From contig NZ_QTPO01000010.1 of assembly GCF_003853645.1 (NCBI RefSeq), positions 1 through 64,000 of the forward strand: 64,000 nucleotides of DNA. Direction: 5' to 3'. Made by a program: the position numbers and the translations under genes. The first letter of the stretch is position 1. Each line of letters begins with the position of its first letter. Source of the DNA: Burkholderia sp. Bp9143. GTDB taxonomy: Bacteria; Pseudomonadota; Gammaproteobacteria; Burkholderiales; Burkholderiaceae. Positions 35,389 to 46,364 of this stretch are shown piece after piece. The notes beneath the pieces were generated by a model. The model did no database searches. It saw nothing but the letters and a program-made list of their open reading frames with translations, and was not told the DNA's origin.

Positions 35389-35512
35389 GGCGGTCGGCGG
35401 CGGCACGGCGGTGGCAGTCTTCGGTCTCGAACGGCGGTTCTGGCCGGCCAGGGTCCGGAAAGCCGGCCTGCCCGGGGCGAATCGCGGCGCAACGCCGCGC
35501 TGTCGCCATTGT

Positions 35513-35524
35513 GCAAAATTTTGC
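35513..35524. promoter_or_regulatory. 12-bp palindrome GCAAAATTTTGC upstream of the response regulator
   Basis: A perfect palindrome about 125 bp before the response regulator ATG, in the only AT-rich part of this spacer. Candidate regulatory site; the binding protein is unknown. Confidence 0.35.
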
Positions 35525-35633
35525 CGGTGGCAGGGGTCACATTTCGTTTAAGTTTGCATCGTGTCCGTGCCGTGGGCCAACGGCCGCAAGGCTTTCCGAT
35601 CCAGCCCCATGAGCGGGCCGCACCCGCACGCCC

Positions 35634-36884
35634 TCACGCATCCTTCGCCAGCGCGCGAAGGTCATGTGCGGGATCGCCGAGCACGTCCGGCGAGATCACG
35701 GCACGTCGCTCGATGAGGGTACGTACGCTACGCATGTCCCGCCCGCGATTGAGCGTCACACCAGCCGTCACGACGCCGTCGCGCAACCCGAACAGCACGC
35801 AGACGGATCCAGGGAGATCACCGCGCTCGATCCACTCGGGCGCCATCATGTCGCCTGCGAACTGCACGTTCACGCCGCATTGATCGGTCCAGAACCACGG
35901 CACATGCGGCGAGTCATCCGGCGCGCCGAGCATCGCCGCGGCCGCCCGCGCGGCCTGTCGATTCGCGTTGTCCCAGCTTTCGCGGCGCAAGTGCCCGGTG
36001 CCGCACGGGTCGGCTTCGGCCGTGTTGTCACCGGCCGCGAAGATGTCCGCGTGCGACGTCCGGCACGCGGCGTCGACGAGAATCGCGCCGTCCGTGCGCA
36101 GGCCGGCGTCCCGTGCGAGCGCGTCGTCCGGTTCGACGCCGATCCCGTAGACGATCGCGTCGCCGGACACGGTCGTGCCGTCTTCCAGCCTCAGAGCGAA
36201 CCCGTCACCCGCGCGCGCCGCGTCTACCAGCCGACGTCCGATCAACACGTCGACGCCGCGTGCGCGATGCAGCGCGAGCAGATGCGAGCGCACCGGCAGC
36301 GGCGCGCAACGCGCCATCACGTCGGCTGCCTGCTCGATCACGGTCACCCGCGCACCGAGTTCGACCGCGCTCGATGCCAGTTCCATCCCGATCACGCCGC
36401 CGCCGACGATCAGCAGCCGCGTGCCGTCGCGCAGCGCACGGCGCAATGCGTGCGCATCGTCGAGCGTACGCAGCGTATGCACGCCAGCACCCAGCCGGTC
36501 GAGCATCGGCAGCCTCCTCACCCGCGCGCCGGTCGCCAGCAGCAGCTTGCCGAACCCGAGCGACGTGCCGTCGGCGAACGTCAGCGTGTGTTGCGCCGGA
36601 TCGATCGCCGAAACGCGCGTGCCGAGCCGCAACTCGATTCGCTGGTCGGCATAGAACGTCGCCGGATGAAGCGCAACTCGCGCATCGTCGGGCTTCAGCA
36701 ACACGTCCTTCGACAGCGGCGGCCGCTCGTACGGCAGGTGCGGCTCGTCGCCGATCAGCACGATGCGCCCGTCGAAGCCGCGCCGCCGCAGCTCGGCCGC
36801 GGCGGTCGCACCGGCCTGCCCGGCGCCCACGATCACGCAGGCGCCCGCCATCGCCACATCGTCCGCTTCACGTGCGTGATGCAT
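35634..36884 (-). CDS. hcaD: 3-phenylpropionate/cinnamate dioxygenase ferredoxin reductase
   Basis: This 416-residue FAD/NAD-binding reductase passes electrons from NADH to the Rieske ferredoxin HcaC. FAD-binding [20 protein letters not shown] is at the N-terminus, followed by [14 protein letters not shown]. The NAD motif is [20 protein letters not shown], then [10 protein letters not shown]. The C-terminal [17 protein letters not shown] resembles E. coli HcaD. I chose the ATG at 36884 because GGGAGGG lies 4-5 nt upstream; this overlaps the end of the dehydrogenase gene by 17 bp. It is the last gene of the hca operon, and no clear terminator is visible after it. Confidence 0.93.
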   Translation of the reverse strand: MHHAREADDVAMAGACVIVGAGQAGATAAAELRRRGFDGRIVLIGDEPHLPYERPPLSKDVLLKPDDARVALHPATFYADQRIELRLGTRVSAIDPAQHTLTFADGTSLGFGKLLLATGARVRRLPMLDRLGAGVHTLRTLDDAHALRRALRDGTRLLIVGGGVIGMELASSAVELGARVTVIEQAADVMARCAPLPVRSHLLALHRARGVDVLIGRRLVDAARAGDGFALRLEDGTTVSGDAIVYGIGVEPDDALARDAGLRTDGAILVDAACRTSHADIFAAGDNTAEADPCGTGHLRRESWDNANRQAARAAAAMLGAPDDSPHVPWFWTDQCGVNVQFAGDMMAPEWIERGDLPGSVCVLFGLRDGVVTAGVTLNRGRDMRSVRTLIERRAVISPDVLGDPAHDLRALAKDA

Positions 36885-37689
36885 GCAGCCCTCCCGCGAC
36901 ATGCCGGATCCCGCGAATGCCGAGCCCCGCGTCGGCCTGGATCATCACGCCGGACAGCGTGCGGTTGTTCGCGCGCGACGCGAGCAGCACGAACGGTCCG
37001 GTGAAATCGGCCGGGGCCGGAAAGAACTGCAGCGGCAGGATGCTGGCGATCGCTTCCGGCGTGCGCGTATCCATGATGCGTTGCTGCGACTGCCCGAGCG
37101 CGTCGGGACCACGCAGGTCGCTCGCCATCCCGCACGGCGCGACGCCGTTCACGCGCACGTGCGGCGCAAGCTCGTACGCGAGTTCGCGGATCAGCCCGGT
37201 CGCCGCATGCTTGCTCGCGGTATACAGCGGGCCGCCGCCGCCCGGGTAGAACGCCGCGTTCGACAGCGTAAAGATCATGCTTCCCTGCGACGCGACCAGC
37301 GCGTCGGCCGCCGCCTTCGCGCCGAGCAGATAGCCCTTCACGTTGACCGCGAACAACTCGTCGAAGCCTGCGTCGAGCCGCTCGGGCGACAGGTCGAGCA
37401 GGCTTGCGCCGTGATCCCACAGCGCCGCGTTGCCGACGAATGCATCGAGCTTGCCAAAGCGCGCGACGGTCGCGTCGACCGAGCGCCGGTTATCGGCGTA
37501 CACGCGCACGTCGCCATGCACGACCTCGACGTCCGCACCGAACCGCGCGCGCAATGCATCGACCTTGTCCACCGAGCGTTCGAGCACGCCGACATGCGCG
37601 CCTTCGTCGAGAAAACGCTCGACGAGCGCGAGCCCGAGGCCCGACCCGCCGCCGGTAATCAGCGCGACTTCGCCATCGAGCCAGCTCAT
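36868..37689 (-). CDS. hcaB: cis-Dihydrodiol dehydrogenase of the phenylpropionate/cinnamate pathway
   Basis: This 273-residue short-chain dehydrogenase oxidises the cis-dihydrodiol from HcaEFCD to 2,3-dihydroxyphenylpropionate or dihydroxycinnamate. The cofactor motif [10 protein letters not shown] (~13), the NAAL/W motif ([12 protein letters not shown]) and the catalytic Ser and YTASK are present ([11 protein letters not shown], Tyr near 155). It is of the BphB/HcaB type, with the C-terminal [15 protein letters not shown]. It overlaps both neighbours (4 bp with hcaC, 17 bp with hcaD). Confidence 0.93.
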   Translation of the reverse strand: MSWLDGEVALITGGGSGLGLALVERFLDEGAHVGVLERSVDKVDALRARFGADVEVVHGDVRVYADNRRSVDATVARFGKLDAFVGNAALWDHGASLLDLSPERLDAGFDELFAVNVKGYLLGAKAAADALVASQGSMIFTLSNAAFYPGGGGPLYTASKHAATGLIRELAYELAPHVRVNGVAPCGMASDLRGPDALGQSQQRIMDTRTPEAIASILPLQFFPAPADFTGPFVLLASRANNRTLSGVMIQADAGLGIRGIRHVAGGLHASRT

Positions 37690-38006
37690 GCGCCCTCCGG
37701 TTCGTCGACGTACAGCGCACCCGCATCGACGACGACCGGGAACGTGCGCAACGCATCCGTCGCGGGCTGGCACAGCGCCGCGCCGGTCTTCAGGCAGAAA
37801 CGCGCGGCATGCAGCGGGCATTCGACGGTCGCGTCGTCCTCGACATAACCATCCGACATCGACGCGTTGCCATGGCTGCATCGATCCGACAGCGCGTAGT
37901 ACGCGCCCTGTGCATGAAATACCGCGATCGCGCCGTGCGCACCTTCCACCCGCGTCGCGTCGCCCTCGGCAAGCGACTCGACGGGGCCTACGAGAATTCG
38001 AGCCAT
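37686..38006 (-). CDS. hcaC: Rieske ferredoxin of phenylpropionate/cinnamate dioxygenase
   Basis: This 106-residue Rieske ferredoxin carries electrons from HcaD to the oxygenase. The cluster ligands are C43-x-H45 and C63-x2-H66 ([14 protein letters not shown] and [10 protein letters not shown]), a spacing of the BphF type. It lies between the beta-subunit gene (2 bp gap) and the dehydrogenase gene (4 bp overlap). Confidence 0.95.
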   Translation of the reverse strand: MARILVGPVESLAEGDATRVEGAHGAIAVFHAQGAYYALSDRCSHGNASMSDGYVEDDATVECPLHAARFCLKTGAALCQPATDALRTFPVVVDAGALYVDEPEGA

Positions 38007-38008
38007 GA

Positions 38009-38551
38009 TCAGAAAAGTACACTCAGGTTATGAGAAGACAACACCGCCTGGTCGAGCACGATCTCGCGGCGGCAAACCTGCCAGCCGGCGAGATCGTCCC
38101 CACGCCGCACGCGATCGCGGCGCGCGCCGACGTAGAACGTCTCGTCGCGCTCCTTCTGAGAGCGGTACAGCAGATAGTTGACCTGAACGTCGTACTCGCC
38201 GTGCGCGTCCGCCGGTTCGACCCGCACGTTCGAGAGCAGATGCCGCGTGCGCGACGGCGGCTCCTCGGCCCACGCCATGCCCGTTTCGAGCCGCGCGATG
38301 CGCCGTTCGAGCTGCGCCTTCGTGTCGTTGAAGATCCATGTGGTCGGCGGCTGCACGCCCTTGCGTCGGTCGCGTGTCTGCGCGTTGACGGTCGTGCGCA
38401 TCGTGTACCGCACGTCGTCGCTCAGCAGCGCGAGCCAGTCGCGAAAGCGCCATGCGTCGAGGCATTCGGCCTCGCGGTACAGGAACTGCGTGATGTCGTG
38501 ATGCAGCGCGAGCGTCACCGGCGCGCGTTCGATCGTGGCGGCGTCGCTCAT
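38009..38551 (-). CDS. hcaF: Phenylpropionate/cinnamate dioxygenase beta subunit
   Basis: This 180-residue small subunit of the ring-hydroxylating dioxygenase has the NTF2-like fold. Family patterns include [29 protein letters not shown] and [14 protein letters not shown]. It has a structural role in the alpha3beta3 oxygenase. Its start overlaps the alpha-subunit stop by 4 bp. Confidence 0.94.
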   Translation of the reverse strand: MSDAATIERAPVTLALHHDITQFLYREAECLDAWRFRDWLALLSDDVRYTMRTTVNAQTRDRRKGVQPPTTWIFNDTKAQLERRIARLETGMAWAEEPPSRTRHLLSNVRVEPADAHGEYDVQVNYLLYRSQKERDETFYVGARRDRVRRGDDLAGWQVCRREIVLDQAVLSSHNLSVLF

Positions 38552-39903
38552 TTCATCAGCTCCTGTTCGTATTCGCGCGTGCGTTGCTCGACCTCGTCCC
38601 AGCGCTCCGACAGCAGCAGGTCGGCCCAGCGGCGATACATCCCGCGCGCGGCCGTCTCGGAGAAGATGTAGTTGGTGATGCCCGGAATGCCGTCGGTACG
38701 CACGCGCTCGCCGCCGAGACCCATTTCCATGCACAGTTGCGTCTTGCGCGCGCGGCTGCCACGCAGCACCTTCTGCACCTCGACCCAATTCTCCGAGTCG
38801 TCCTGCTCGAGGAAGCCGGCCGGACCGAACGCGCGCGTCGCGCTGCGCTCGAACGCAGCCTTCACCTCGTCCGATGCGTCCTTGTCGGCGATGCAGAATG
38901 CCCATACCTCGACCTGATTCGGGCCGCGCGGATGCCACACACGCAACGTCGCGGTGCCATTCAGCCAGGACAACGTCGGGAACAGGTTGTTGTGCCCCGC
39001 GAGTCGCCGTGCGCGCACTTCGCCGACGCGCGCCTTCGCTTCGTCATACGTGTCGCGGAAGTACTGCGACACCTCGCCGTCGACCCACACGTTCGCGTCC
39101 GGCTGCTCGGTGAAGAAGAAGCCGCTGCCGTGGCCTGCCTGCCCGTATTGCAACGCGTCCTTCGCCGTCTCCCACACGGGGCGCGCGGTCTGCCCGGCGC
39201 CGAGCGCCTTGCCGCCGCCGTCCGCCTTCGCACCGAGCACCTCGACCGCCGACGCGTGCGAATACAGCGCGTGATACTGGTCGCTCGCAAACTGCTCGGC
39301 GGGAAACTTCCAGTTGCAGTCGATCACCCACTTGTGCACGCCGCCGACAATTTCAGTGCCGCCCTCGCGACGATCGAGCACACCGTCGAGATACCACGCG
39401 ATGTCACCCATGTACGTGCCGAGATCGGGCGCGTCGGCATCCCAATTGCCGAACACAAGTCCCTTGTAGATCGCGATCCGCGTCACTTCCTGCAGCCCCA
39501 GGTGCTGCTTGCACAGGCCCTGCGGAAACGCGCGCGCCTCGAGTGGCACGTCGATCAGCGCGCCGTCGGTGCCATACGACCAGCCGTGATACGGGCACGT
39601 GAACGAGCGCGTGTTGCCGGAGTCGGCAAAACTCACGCGCATCGAGCGATGCCGGCACTGGTTGAGGAACGCCTTCACCGAGCCGTCCTTCTGCCGCACG
39701 ACGACGACCGGATCCTCGCCCATGTACGTATTGAAGAAATCGCCGGGTTTCGGAATCTGGCTGACATGCGCGAGGAACAGCCAGCAGCGGCCGAAGATGC
39801 GTTCGAGCTCCAGCGCATAGATCGCCGGGTCGGTATAGATCGACGACGTCACGCGCCCGTTGCGCGCGTCGACGAGGGCGTCGATGTCAAGCTTCTCTGT
39901 CAT
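38548..39903 (-). CDS. hcaE: Phenylpropionate/cinnamate dioxygenase alpha subunit
   Basis: This 451-residue catalytic subunit adds O2 across the ring of 3-phenylpropionate or cinnamate to give the cis-2,3-dihydrodiol. The Rieske ligands are C83-x-H85 and C103-x2-H106 ([10 protein letters not shown] and [10 protein letters not shown]). The non-haem iron site lies in [20 protein letters not shown], and the bridging Asp of this class is present in that block. It is the first gene of the hcaEFCBD operon and divergent from hcaR. The naming rests on the complete operon match rather than on a substrate-specific residue. Confidence 0.93.
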   Translation of the reverse strand: MTEKLDIDALVDARNGRVTSSIYTDPAIYALELERIFGRCWLFLAHVSQIPKPGDFFNTYMGEDPVVVVRQKDGSVKAFLNQCRHRSMRVSFADSGNTRSFTCPYHGWSYGTDGALIDVPLEARAFPQGLCKQHLGLQEVTRIAIYKGLVFGNWDADAPDLGTYMGDIAWYLDGVLDRREGGTEIVGGVHKWVIDCNWKFPAEQFASDQYHALYSHASAVEVLGAKADGGGKALGAGQTARPVWETAKDALQYGQAGHGSGFFFTEQPDANVWVDGEVSQYFRDTYDEAKARVGEVRARRLAGHNNLFPTLSWLNGTATLRVWHPRGPNQVEVWAFCIADKDASDEVKAAFERSATRAFGPAGFLEQDDSENWVEVQKVLRGSRARKTQLCMEMGLGGERVRTDGIPGITNYIFSETAARGMYRRWADLLLSERWDEVEQRTREYEQELMK

Positions 39904-39970
39904 TTGTGTCTCCTCCGTGGCACCATCCGTTCCATACGGACAGGCACGCGACGATGATCGTCGGTCGGCC

Positions 39971-39984
39971 ATTTCTTGTGAAAT
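39971..39984. promoter_or_regulatory. Dyad ATTTC-N4-GAAAT in the hcaE-hcaR spacer, candidate LysR site
   Basis: A perfect 5-bp inverted repeat lies in the 124-bp divergent spacer, in its AT-rich part. LysR proteins usually bind such T-N11-A dyads near divergent promoters. Shorter dyads also occur at about 39927-39939. Confidence 0.45.
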
Positions 39985-40027
39985 AGTTTGTTTGTTTGCC
40001 GTTAGACGTTTTGACGATGAAACCCGA

Positions 40028-40921
40028 ATGGAACTCCGACATCTGCGCTATTTCGTGGCCGTCGCCGACGAGCTGAACTTCACGCGTGCCGCGCAGCGGC
40101 TCCATACCGCGCAGCCGTCGCTGAGCCAGCAGATCCGCGATCTCGAGAACGAGATCGGCACGCAGTTGCTCGAACGATCGAAGCGCAAGGTGGAGCTGAC
40201 CGAAGCCGGTCGCGTGTTTCTCGCGGAAGCACGGCTCGTGCTCGCACAGGCCGATCGCGCGGTCGCCCGCGCGCGGCAGGCCGGCCACCAGCAGGCGCTG
40301 ACCGTGAAGATCGGTTTCGTGCCCGCGGCGGAAGTGGCGATCTTCCCCGCGATCCTGCCCAAGCTGCGGATGCAGTTTCCGGGCGTGCATGTCGAACTAC
40401 GCAGCCTGACGACGATGGAACAGGAGGACGCGCTGCTGCGCGGCGACATCGACATCGCGTTCATGCGCCGGCCCGTGCACCATCCGGAGCTGCGCGCCGA
40501 AGTCGTACTGACCGAGCCGCTCATCGTGCTGATGCCGGCCGGTCACCCCCTCGCCGCGCATGCGTGCATCGAACCATCGATGCTCGACGGCCAGCCGGTC
40601 ATCCAGACCAACCCGGACTATGCGGGCCAGCTGTACGATATCGTCGGGCGGTACTTCGATGCGCACCGGATCAGGACGGATGTCGTGCAGGTCGCGACGA
40701 ACATCCTGTTGAACCTGAACCTCGTCGGAATGGGGCTCGGCGTCGCGCTGCTGCCCGCGTACGTCGAGGCGCTCGCGGGAGAATCGCTGTGCTGCCGCCC
40801 CCTTGCGAATCCGGCACCCGATATCGACCTGCTGATGGTCACGCGCGCCGAGCCGCATTCGCGGGAACTCGACGCCCTGGTCGACCTGATGCGCCGTGCG
40901 CCATTCCGGCGCCCCGGCTGA
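40028..40921 (+). CDS. hcaR: LysR-family activator of the hca operon
   Basis: This 297-residue LysR regulator begins [20 protein letters not shown]. The HTH is [20 protein letters not shown], a hallmark of HcaR/CatR/BenM-type activators. The effector domain includes [20 protein letters not shown]. It is divergent from hcaE across 124 bp. By analogy to E. coli HcaR it should activate hcaEFCBD with 3-phenylpropionate or cinnamate. I chose the ATG at 40028 because it gives the canonical LysR N-terminus. Confidence 0.9.
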   Translation: MELRHLRYFVAVADELNFTRAAQRLHTAQPSLSQQIRDLENEIGTQLLERSKRKVELTEAGRVFLAEARLVLAQADRAVARARQAGHQQALTVKIGFVPAAEVAIFPAILPKLRMQFPGVHVELRSLTTMEQEDALLRGDIDIAFMRRPVHHPELRAEVVLTEPLIVLMPAGHPLAAHACIEPSMLDGQPVIQTNPDYAGQLYDIVGRYFDAHRIRTDVVQVATNILLNLNLVGMGLGVALLPAYVEALAGESLCCRPLANPAPDIDLLMVTRAEPHSRELDALVDLMRRAPFRRPG

Positions 40922-41000
40922 GCGCTGCGCACGGACGTGAAGACCGCGCGCGCATCGCACGCGGGGCGCTGAACGGTCGTGCGCGGTGCGGAAATGCCGT

Positions 41001-41825
41001 TCAGCCCAGATTCAGGATCTCGCGAGCCTGGGCCGCGGTCGCGACGGGGCGACCATAAGCCTCGCAAAGCTCGGCAACCTGGCGCACGAGCGCGGCATTG
41101 GATGGGGCGAGCGTATTCTTGTCCATGCGCACGTTGTCCTCGAGCCCGGTGCGGCAGTGCCCCCCGAGTTCGAGAGACCAGCGAGCCATCGTCAGTTGAT
41201 GGCGACCGATGCCGGCGCCGGTCCAGGTCGCATCGGGCGAAAGGCGCTCGAGGGTACGGACGTAGAATTCGAGCACTTCGCGATCGACGGGCATTGCGTT
41301 CTTGATGCCCATGACAAACTGAATGTGCAGCGGACCGACGATCGCGCCCGCCGCCTGCATGGCTGCGGCCTGGAAAATCATCGACAGGTCGAAGGCCTCG
41401 ACTTCGGGCTTGATGCCGTAGGCTTTCATTTCGGCGGCCAGCCAGTCGACCAGGTCCGGCGGATTGTCATAGACCCGGGTCGGAAAATTGACCGAGCCGG
41501 TTGCCAGGGATGCCATGTCAGGCCGCAGGGATAACATGGCACCTCGCTCATTGCCGGCCCCGGAGCGACCACCGGTAGACACCTGGGTGATCATGCCGGG
41601 CGCGTGCTTCCGGATGCCTTCCAGCACCAGGGCGAAACGATCCGGATTTGACGTGGGCGTTTCGTCATCGTTGCGTACGTGGAGATGAACCAGGCTCGCC
41701 CCGGCTTCGAATGCCGCCTGGGTCGACTCCACCTGCTCGTTCACCGTGATCGGCACAGCCGGATTGTCTTTCTTGCGCGGCAGTGATCCCGTGATCGCAA
41801 CGGAAATGATGCAAGGCTTGTTCAT
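41001..41825 (-). CDS. Beta-keto acid cleavage enzyme (BKACE, DUF849)
   Basis: This 274-residue zinc-dependent (beta/alpha)8 barrel belongs to the Kce/BKACE family, which condenses a beta-keto acid with acetyl-CoA and cleaves it to acetoacetate and a new CoA ester. Metal-ligand and active-site patterns are VHLHVRNDDETPTSN (His-x-His near residue 48), QVSTGGRSGAG and the acidic residues in KPEVEAFDLSM. The specific keto acid is unknown. The gene sits between the hca and mhp clusters on the same strand as both, convergent with hcaR. It could serve side-chain or carnitine-like substrates. Confidence 0.9.
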   Translation of the reverse strand: MNKPCIISVAITGSLPRKKDNPAVPITVNEQVESTQAAFEAGASLVHLHVRNDDETPTSNPDRFALVLEGIRKHAPGMITQVSTGGRSGAGNERGAMLSLRPDMASLATGSVNFPTRVYDNPPDLVDWLAAEMKAYGIKPEVEAFDLSMIFQAAAMQAAGAIVGPLHIQFVMGIKNAMPVDREVLEFYVRTLERLSPDATWTGAGIGRHQLTMARWSLELGGHCRTGLEDNVRMDKNTLAPSNAALVRQVAELCEAYGRPVATAAQAREILNLG

Positions 41826-41921
41826 CGTGATCTCAGTAGATTGGGTAGGGGGACGCGGTGTTTCCTGGTGCATCGTATGGGCGGCCGCCTGCCTTCGTCT
41901 AATACCGATTGGGTCTGCAAA

Positions 41922-41940
41922 CGATACGGAGGGGGTATCG
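41922..41940. promoter_or_regulatory. Inverted repeat CGATAC-N7-GTATCG upstream of the BKACE gene
   Basis: A perfect 6-bp inverted repeat with a 7-nt G-rich spacer lies about 97 bp before the BKACE start codon, in a 260-bp spacer otherwise without genes. Candidate operator; the cognate regulator is not obvious. Confidence 0.45.
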
Positions 41941-42085
41941 ATTGCCGTCGACGCCCGCCGAGGGCGATCCGCGGCAAGCCCGTCGGCGAGGAGGCCTGAT
42001 GCGCTGCGCTTGCCTCCGTCGGCCTGCAAACCCACTACCGGCACTATTCGCTACGTGAAACGGCCAGCGTCTCGCATGGCGGGGT

Positions 42086-42961
42086 TCAATGCCGCAGGAA
42101 ATCGACCACCATCCGGTTGAACGCGTCCGCATGCTCCCACTGCGCCCAGTGTCCGCACCGGTTGAACACGTGCAACTGCGCGTTCTGCATCCCGGCGATC
42201 AGCCGCAGCCCGATATCCATCGGCACGAAGCGATCGTCGCGCCCCCAGATGACGAGCGTCGGCGCCGCGATTTCGCCCAGCCGCGGACCATAGTCGGTGA
42301 ACTGCTTTGGATTCGCCGCGAGGCTCTTCACGAAGTTCTCGAGGTGATCGCGCCGCGCGAGCATGTTGTCGAGGCGCGCCTTCATCAGCTCGTCGGTGAG
42401 CGCGCTCGCATCGTAGACGAACACGTTCATCATCCGCTTCAGGTTCTCGATCGTCGGTTCCCGATACAGGCCTTGCAACAGCTTGATGCCCTCGGTCGGC
42501 ATCGGCGCGAAGTTGCTCGGCCCGCCCGTGCCGCCGCCCATCAGTACCAGCTTGCCGACACGTTCCGGATTGCCGAGCGCGAATGCAACCGCGCCATGCC
42601 CACCCATCGAATTGCCGAGAATATGCACACGCTCGATATCGAGCACGTCGAGCAGCGCTTTCAGCACGCGGCCGTTGAGTTCCGAGCGCGACGACGCACA
42701 GACGACCGGATCGCTCTTGCTCCAGCCCGGGCAGTCCATCAGGATCACGCGATAGCCGGCCGCGACCAGCGGCTCGACGTTACGGTTGAAGTTCGCCCAG
42801 CCGCTCGCGCCGGGGCCCGAACCGTGCAGCATCACGACCGTCTCGCCGGTCGGGCCGGCGCCCGTGTCGTTATAGTGAATCCGCAGTTCGAGGTCGCCGT
42901 CCTTCACGCGTGCAAACTGGCTCGTCGACGCTTCCGTGATCGGTGATGTCGTCGCAGTCAT
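42086..42961 (-). CDS. mhpC: 2-Hydroxy-6-oxonona-2,4-dienedioate hydrolase
   Basis: This 291-residue alpha/beta hydrolase cleaves the meta-ring-fission product to 2-hydroxypenta-2,4-dienoate and succinate (or fumarate). The oxyanion motif is [13 protein letters not shown], the nucleophile is S118 in GNSMGGHGA, the acid is in WGRDDRFVP, and the His is in [13 protein letters not shown]. It is the last gene of the mhp operon, 69 bp after the transporter. It is the C-C hydrolase the pathway needs, and the BphD/MhpC signature residues are intact. Confidence 0.94.
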   Translation of the reverse strand: MTATTSPITEASTSQFARVKDGDLELRIHYNDTGAGPTGETVVMLHGSGPGASGWANFNRNVEPLVAAGYRVILMDCPGWSKSDPVVCASSRSELNGRVLKALLDVLDIERVHILGNSMGGHGAVAFALGNPERVGKLVLMGGGTGGPSNFAPMPTEGIKLLQGLYREPTIENLKRMMNVFVYDASALTDELMKARLDNMLARRDHLENFVKSLAANPKQFTDYGPRLGEIAAPTLVIWGRDDRFVPMDIGLRLIAGMQNAQLHVFNRCGHWAQWEHADAFNRMVVDFLRH

Positions 42962-43030
42962 GATGATGTCCTTTCCGAAAAAATGAATGATCTCGATCGC
43001 GGGCCGCGCTCGCGCGGCCCGCCCGAATCG

Positions 43031-44287
43031 CTACACGCGCTGCGGCTCGCCCGTGCGCTGCTGCGCGAACGCGCCCACCACCGTCAATGCCGCCACTGCG
43101 GCGATCACGATCAGCGGGATGCTCGCCGACACCAGCATCGACGGGCTCTGACCGAGCGCGAACAACTGCCCTGCCACCAGCGGCCCGAGAATCGAACCGA
43201 GCCGCCCCACCGCGACGGCCGCACCCACGCCCGTGCCGCGCACTTCGGTCGGATACGCATGGCCGGCCAGCGCATACAGCACCGACTGGCCGCCGACGAG
43301 GAACAGCCCGCACAGCAAACCGCCCGTCGCCATCGACGTCGCGCCACCCGCGCTCGCCAGCGTGGTCAACGCGACGGCGACGCCGACATACATGCCGATC
43401 ACCGTGCCGCGCCGTCCGAAGCGGTCCATCAGCGTCGCGATCGCGACGGCCCCGATGCCACCGCCGATGTTGAACATCATCAGCACGACGTTGGCCTGCA
43501 CGCGTGTCAGTCCGCGCGACAGCACCATCGACGGCAGCCAGTTCATCAGGAAATACAGCACGACCAGCGTGCCGAGATAGCTGATCCACAGCGCGATGGT
43601 CGTACGCGCGCGGCCGTGTCGCCACAGCGCGTCACTCACGCCGGGCAGGCCGGCGACATGGCCAGCCACGGTCGACCGGGTCGCCACGAACTGCCGCGAC
43701 TCGTGCAGGAACATCCCGAGCAGCGGCACCATGACGAGCGGTCCGAATCCGCCGACGTAAAACACGTGACGCCAATTCGCATCGCCTGCGCTCGCGATGC
43801 CGATCACCGCGGCGATCGCCGCGCCGAACGGCATCCCGCAGTACATCGCGCCGACCGCCGTGCCGCGCTGCCGCGGGCCCGCCGCTTCCGAGCACAGCGC
43901 GATCAGGTTCGGCATCGCGGCGCCGAGCCCGCAGCCCGTCATCAACCGCGCGATGAGCAGGCTCTCGAAGCTCCAGACCTGCGTCGTCGCGAGCGAGAAC
44001 AGGCCGAACATCGCGACCGACCACATCAGCACGCGCTTGCGACCGAACCGGTCGGCCAGCCGGCCGCCGAGCGCGGCGCCCGGCAGCAGGCCGAGCGCGC
44101 CCGCGCTGAACGCCCAGCCCATCTGCGCGACGGCGAGCGAAAACTCCTTCGCCATGCGCGGGCCGGCCACCCCCGCCGATTGCAGATCCAGCCCTTCGAG
44201 CAACGCAATCGCGAGGCACAACATGATCGTCGCGTGTCCCGTGCGTCCATTTCGCGCGGTATCGCCTTCCTTTCGTGACGTATTCAT
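43031..44287 (-). CDS. mhpT: 3-(3-hydroxyphenyl)propionate/aromatic acid MFS transporter
   Basis: This 418-residue MFS carrier of the aromatic acid:H+ symporter family has 12 predicted helices. Motifs include LEGLDLQSAGVAGPRMAKEF in TM1, with the Asp typical of this family, and GGRLADRFGRKRVLM after TM2. It should import hydroxyphenylpropionate or a related aromatic acid. It lies within the mhp operon between mhpE and mhpC, where transporter genes of this type are common. Confidence 0.9.
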   Translation of the reverse strand: MNTSRKEGDTARNGRTGHATIMLCLAIALLEGLDLQSAGVAGPRMAKEFSLAVAQMGWAFSAGALGLLPGAALGGRLADRFGRKRVLMWSVAMFGLFSLATTQVWSFESLLIARLMTGCGLGAAMPNLIALCSEAAGPRQRGTAVGAMYCGMPFGAAIAAVIGIASAGDANWRHVFYVGGFGPLVMVPLLGMFLHESRQFVATRSTVAGHVAGLPGVSDALWRHGRARTTIALWISYLGTLVVLYFLMNWLPSMVLSRGLTRVQANVVLMMFNIGGGIGAVAIATLMDRFGRRGTVIGMYVGVAVALTTLASAGGATSMATGGLLCGLFLVGGQSVLYALAGHAYPTEVRGTGVGAAVAVGRLGSILGPLVAGQLFALGQSPSMLVSASIPLIVIAAVAALTVVGAFAQQRTGEPQRV

Positions 44288-44376
44288 CCAAAGTCTCCAA
44301 TGATTGATATGCAGACCGCTCTTGCCGGCGGCTGTCATGTATCGGACCGCGACGTGCGCGGTCCTGCCGTCCGTTC

Positions 44377-45396
44377 CTATGCGGCCTCGCCACGCTTCTT
44401 CAGATCGAGCGCGACGTCGACGATCATGTCTTCCTGGCCGCCCACCATCCGGCGCTTGCCCAGTTCGACGAGGATGTCCACGGTCCTGATGTCGTACTTC
44501 TTCGCGGCCGCTTCCGAGTGACGCAGGAAGCTCGAATACACGCCCGCATAGCCGAGCGCGAGCGTTTCGCGGTCGACGCGCACCGGACGGTCCTGCAACG
44601 GTCGCACGATGTCGTCGGCGGCATCCATGAGCGTGTAGAGATCGGTGCCGTGGTTCCAGCCCATCCGTTCGGCCGCCGCGATGAACACTTCGAGCGGCGC
44701 ATTGCCGGCGCCCGCGCCCATTCCAGCGAGCGACGCATCGATCCGGTCGCAGCCTTCCTCCACCGCGACGATCGAGTTCGCGACGCCGAGCGACAGGTTG
44801 TGGTGCGCGTGCATGCCGGTTTCCGTTTCGGGCTTCAGCACCGCCTTCACCGCACGGAACCGGTCGCGCACGTCCGACATCGTCAGCGCGCCGCCGGAAT
44901 CGACGACGTAGATGCAGGTCGCGCCATAGCTTTCCATCTTCTTCGCCTCGGCGGCCAGCTTCTCCGGCGTCGTCATGTGGCTCATCATCAGGAAGCCGAC
45001 CGTGTCCATGCCGAGTTCGCGCGCATATTCGATGTGCTGCTTCGAGATATCCGCCTCGGTGCAGTGCGTCGCGACACGCACGATGCGCGCGCCGGCGTCG
45101 TACGCGGCCTTCAGGTCGTGAATCGTGCCGATGCCCGGCAAAAGCAGTGTCGCGATCCTCGCGTGTTCGACAACGTCCGCGACCGCCTCGATCCATTCGA
45201 GATCGCTATGCGCACCGAAGCCGTAGTTGAAGCTCGACCCTTGCAGGCCGTCGCCATGCGCGACCTCGATGCTGTCCACCTTGGCGCGATCCAGCGCACG
45301 TGCGATGTCCTGCACGTTCGCGATCGAATACTGGTGTCGAATGGCGTGACTGCCGTCGCGCAGCGTCACGTCGGAGATATACAGTTTCTTGCTCAT
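44377..45396 (-). CDS. mhpE: 4-Hydroxy-2-oxovalerate aldolase
   Basis: This 339-residue class II, divalent-metal-dependent aldolase splits 4-hydroxy-2-oxovalerate to pyruvate and acetaldehyde. The N-terminal [15 protein letters not shown] contains the Arg/Asp metal site, and [14 protein letters not shown] supplies the His ligands. The C-terminal communication domain that docks on MhpF is present. It lies 13 bp after mhpF, so the two subunits that channel acetaldehyde are made together. Confidence 0.97.
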   Translation of the reverse strand: MSKKLYISDVTLRDGSHAIRHQYSIANVQDIARALDRAKVDSIEVAHGDGLQGSSFNYGFGAHSDLEWIEAVADVVEHARIATLLLPGIGTIHDLKAAYDAGARIVRVATHCTEADISKQHIEYARELGMDTVGFLMMSHMTTPEKLAAEAKKMESYGATCIYVVDSGGALTMSDVRDRFRAVKAVLKPETETGMHAHHNLSLGVANSIVAVEEGCDRIDASLAGMGAGAGNAPLEVFIAAAERMGWNHGTDLYTLMDAADDIVRPLQDRPVRVDRETLALGYAGVYSSFLRHSEAAAKKYDIRTVDILVELGKRRMVGGQEDMIVDVALDLKKRGEAA

Positions 45397-45409
45397 CGCC
45401 GTTTGCTCC

Positions 45410-46351
45410 TTACGCGCTCACGCGCGCCTGCGCCATGCGTTCGGCGGTCGCGAGCGCGGCGGAAGTCATGATGTCGAGATTGCCCGCGTAGGCAGGCAGA
45501 TAGTGCGCGGCGCCCTCCACTTCGACGAACACCGACGTTTTCAGGCCGCTGAACGTTCCCAGGCCCGGAATACGGATCGGCGCGTTCGCCGGAATCTCGT
45601 CGAACTGCACCTTCTGCTTGAGCCGATAGCCAGGCACGTACGCGTGCACCTTCGCGACGGTGTCCTCGATCGACGCCTCGATCTCCGCGCGAGACGCGAG
45701 ATCGGACAGCGTATAGACCGTGTCGCGCATCATCAGCGGCGGCTCGGCCGGGTTCAGCACGATGATCGCCTTGCCCTTCGCGGCGCCGCCGACCACCTCG
45801 ATCGCCTTCGACGTCGTTTCGGTGAATTCATCGATGTTCGCGCGCGTACCGGGGCCCGCCGACTTGCTGCTGATCGACGCGACAATCTCCGCGTAGTGCA
45901 CCTTCGCGACGCGCGACACAGCCGCGACGATCGGAATCGTCGCCTGGCCACCGCACGTGACCATGTTCACATTCGGCGCGTCGATGTGCGCGTCGAGGTT
46001 GACGACCGGCACGCAGTACGGGCCGATCGCGGCGGGTGTCAGATCGATCATGCGAATCGACGGCTTGAGCGTGCGCAGCAGCGCTTCATTGCGAACGTGC
46101 GCGCCGGCGGACGTCGCGTCGAACACGAAATCGATCTGGTCGAATACCGGAAGACGCGTGAGCCCTTCGACGCCTTCATGCGTGGTCGCGACACCCAGCC
46201 GCGCGGCGCGCGCGAGACCGTCCGAGTTCGCGTCGATACCGACCATCGCCACCATTTCCAGATGCCTGCCGTGACGGAGGATCTTGATCATCAGGTCCGT
46301 GCCGATGTTGCCGGAGCCGATGATCGCAGCCTTGAGTTTTTCGGAAGCCAT
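45410..46351 (-). CDS. mhpF: Acetaldehyde dehydrogenase (acylating)
   Basis: This 313-residue enzyme converts acetaldehyde, NAD+ and CoA to acetyl-CoA. The NAD-binding [17 protein letters not shown] starts near residue 10, and the catalytic Cys is C133 in [11 protein letters not shown]. It forms the channelling complex with MhpE. I chose the ATG at 46351 ([12 protein letters not shown]). It sits between mhpD (13 bp) and mhpE (13 bp). Confidence 0.97.
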   Translation of the reverse strand: MASEKLKAAIIGSGNIGTDLMIKILRHGRHLEMVAMVGIDANSDGLARAARLGVATTHEGVEGLTRLPVFDQIDFVFDATSAGAHVRNEALLRTLKPSIRMIDLTPAAIGPYCVPVVNLDAHIDAPNVNMVTCGGQATIPIVAAVSRVAKVHYAEIVASISSKSAGPGTRANIDEFTETTSKAIEVVGGAAKGKAIIVLNPAEPPLMMRDTVYTLSDLASRAEIEASIEDTVAKVHAYVPGYRLKQKVQFDEIPANAPIRIPGLGTFSGLKTSVFVEVEGAAHYLPAYAGNLDIMTSAALATAERMAQARVSA

Positions 46352-46364
46352 GCGAGTTCCTGAG

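Noticed and set aside
43031..45196. Apparent 721-codon protein ending in the MFS transporter
   Set aside because: The part before 44287 is an alternative-frame reading of mhpE. The transporter's family length (418 residues) and start fit the shorter gene.
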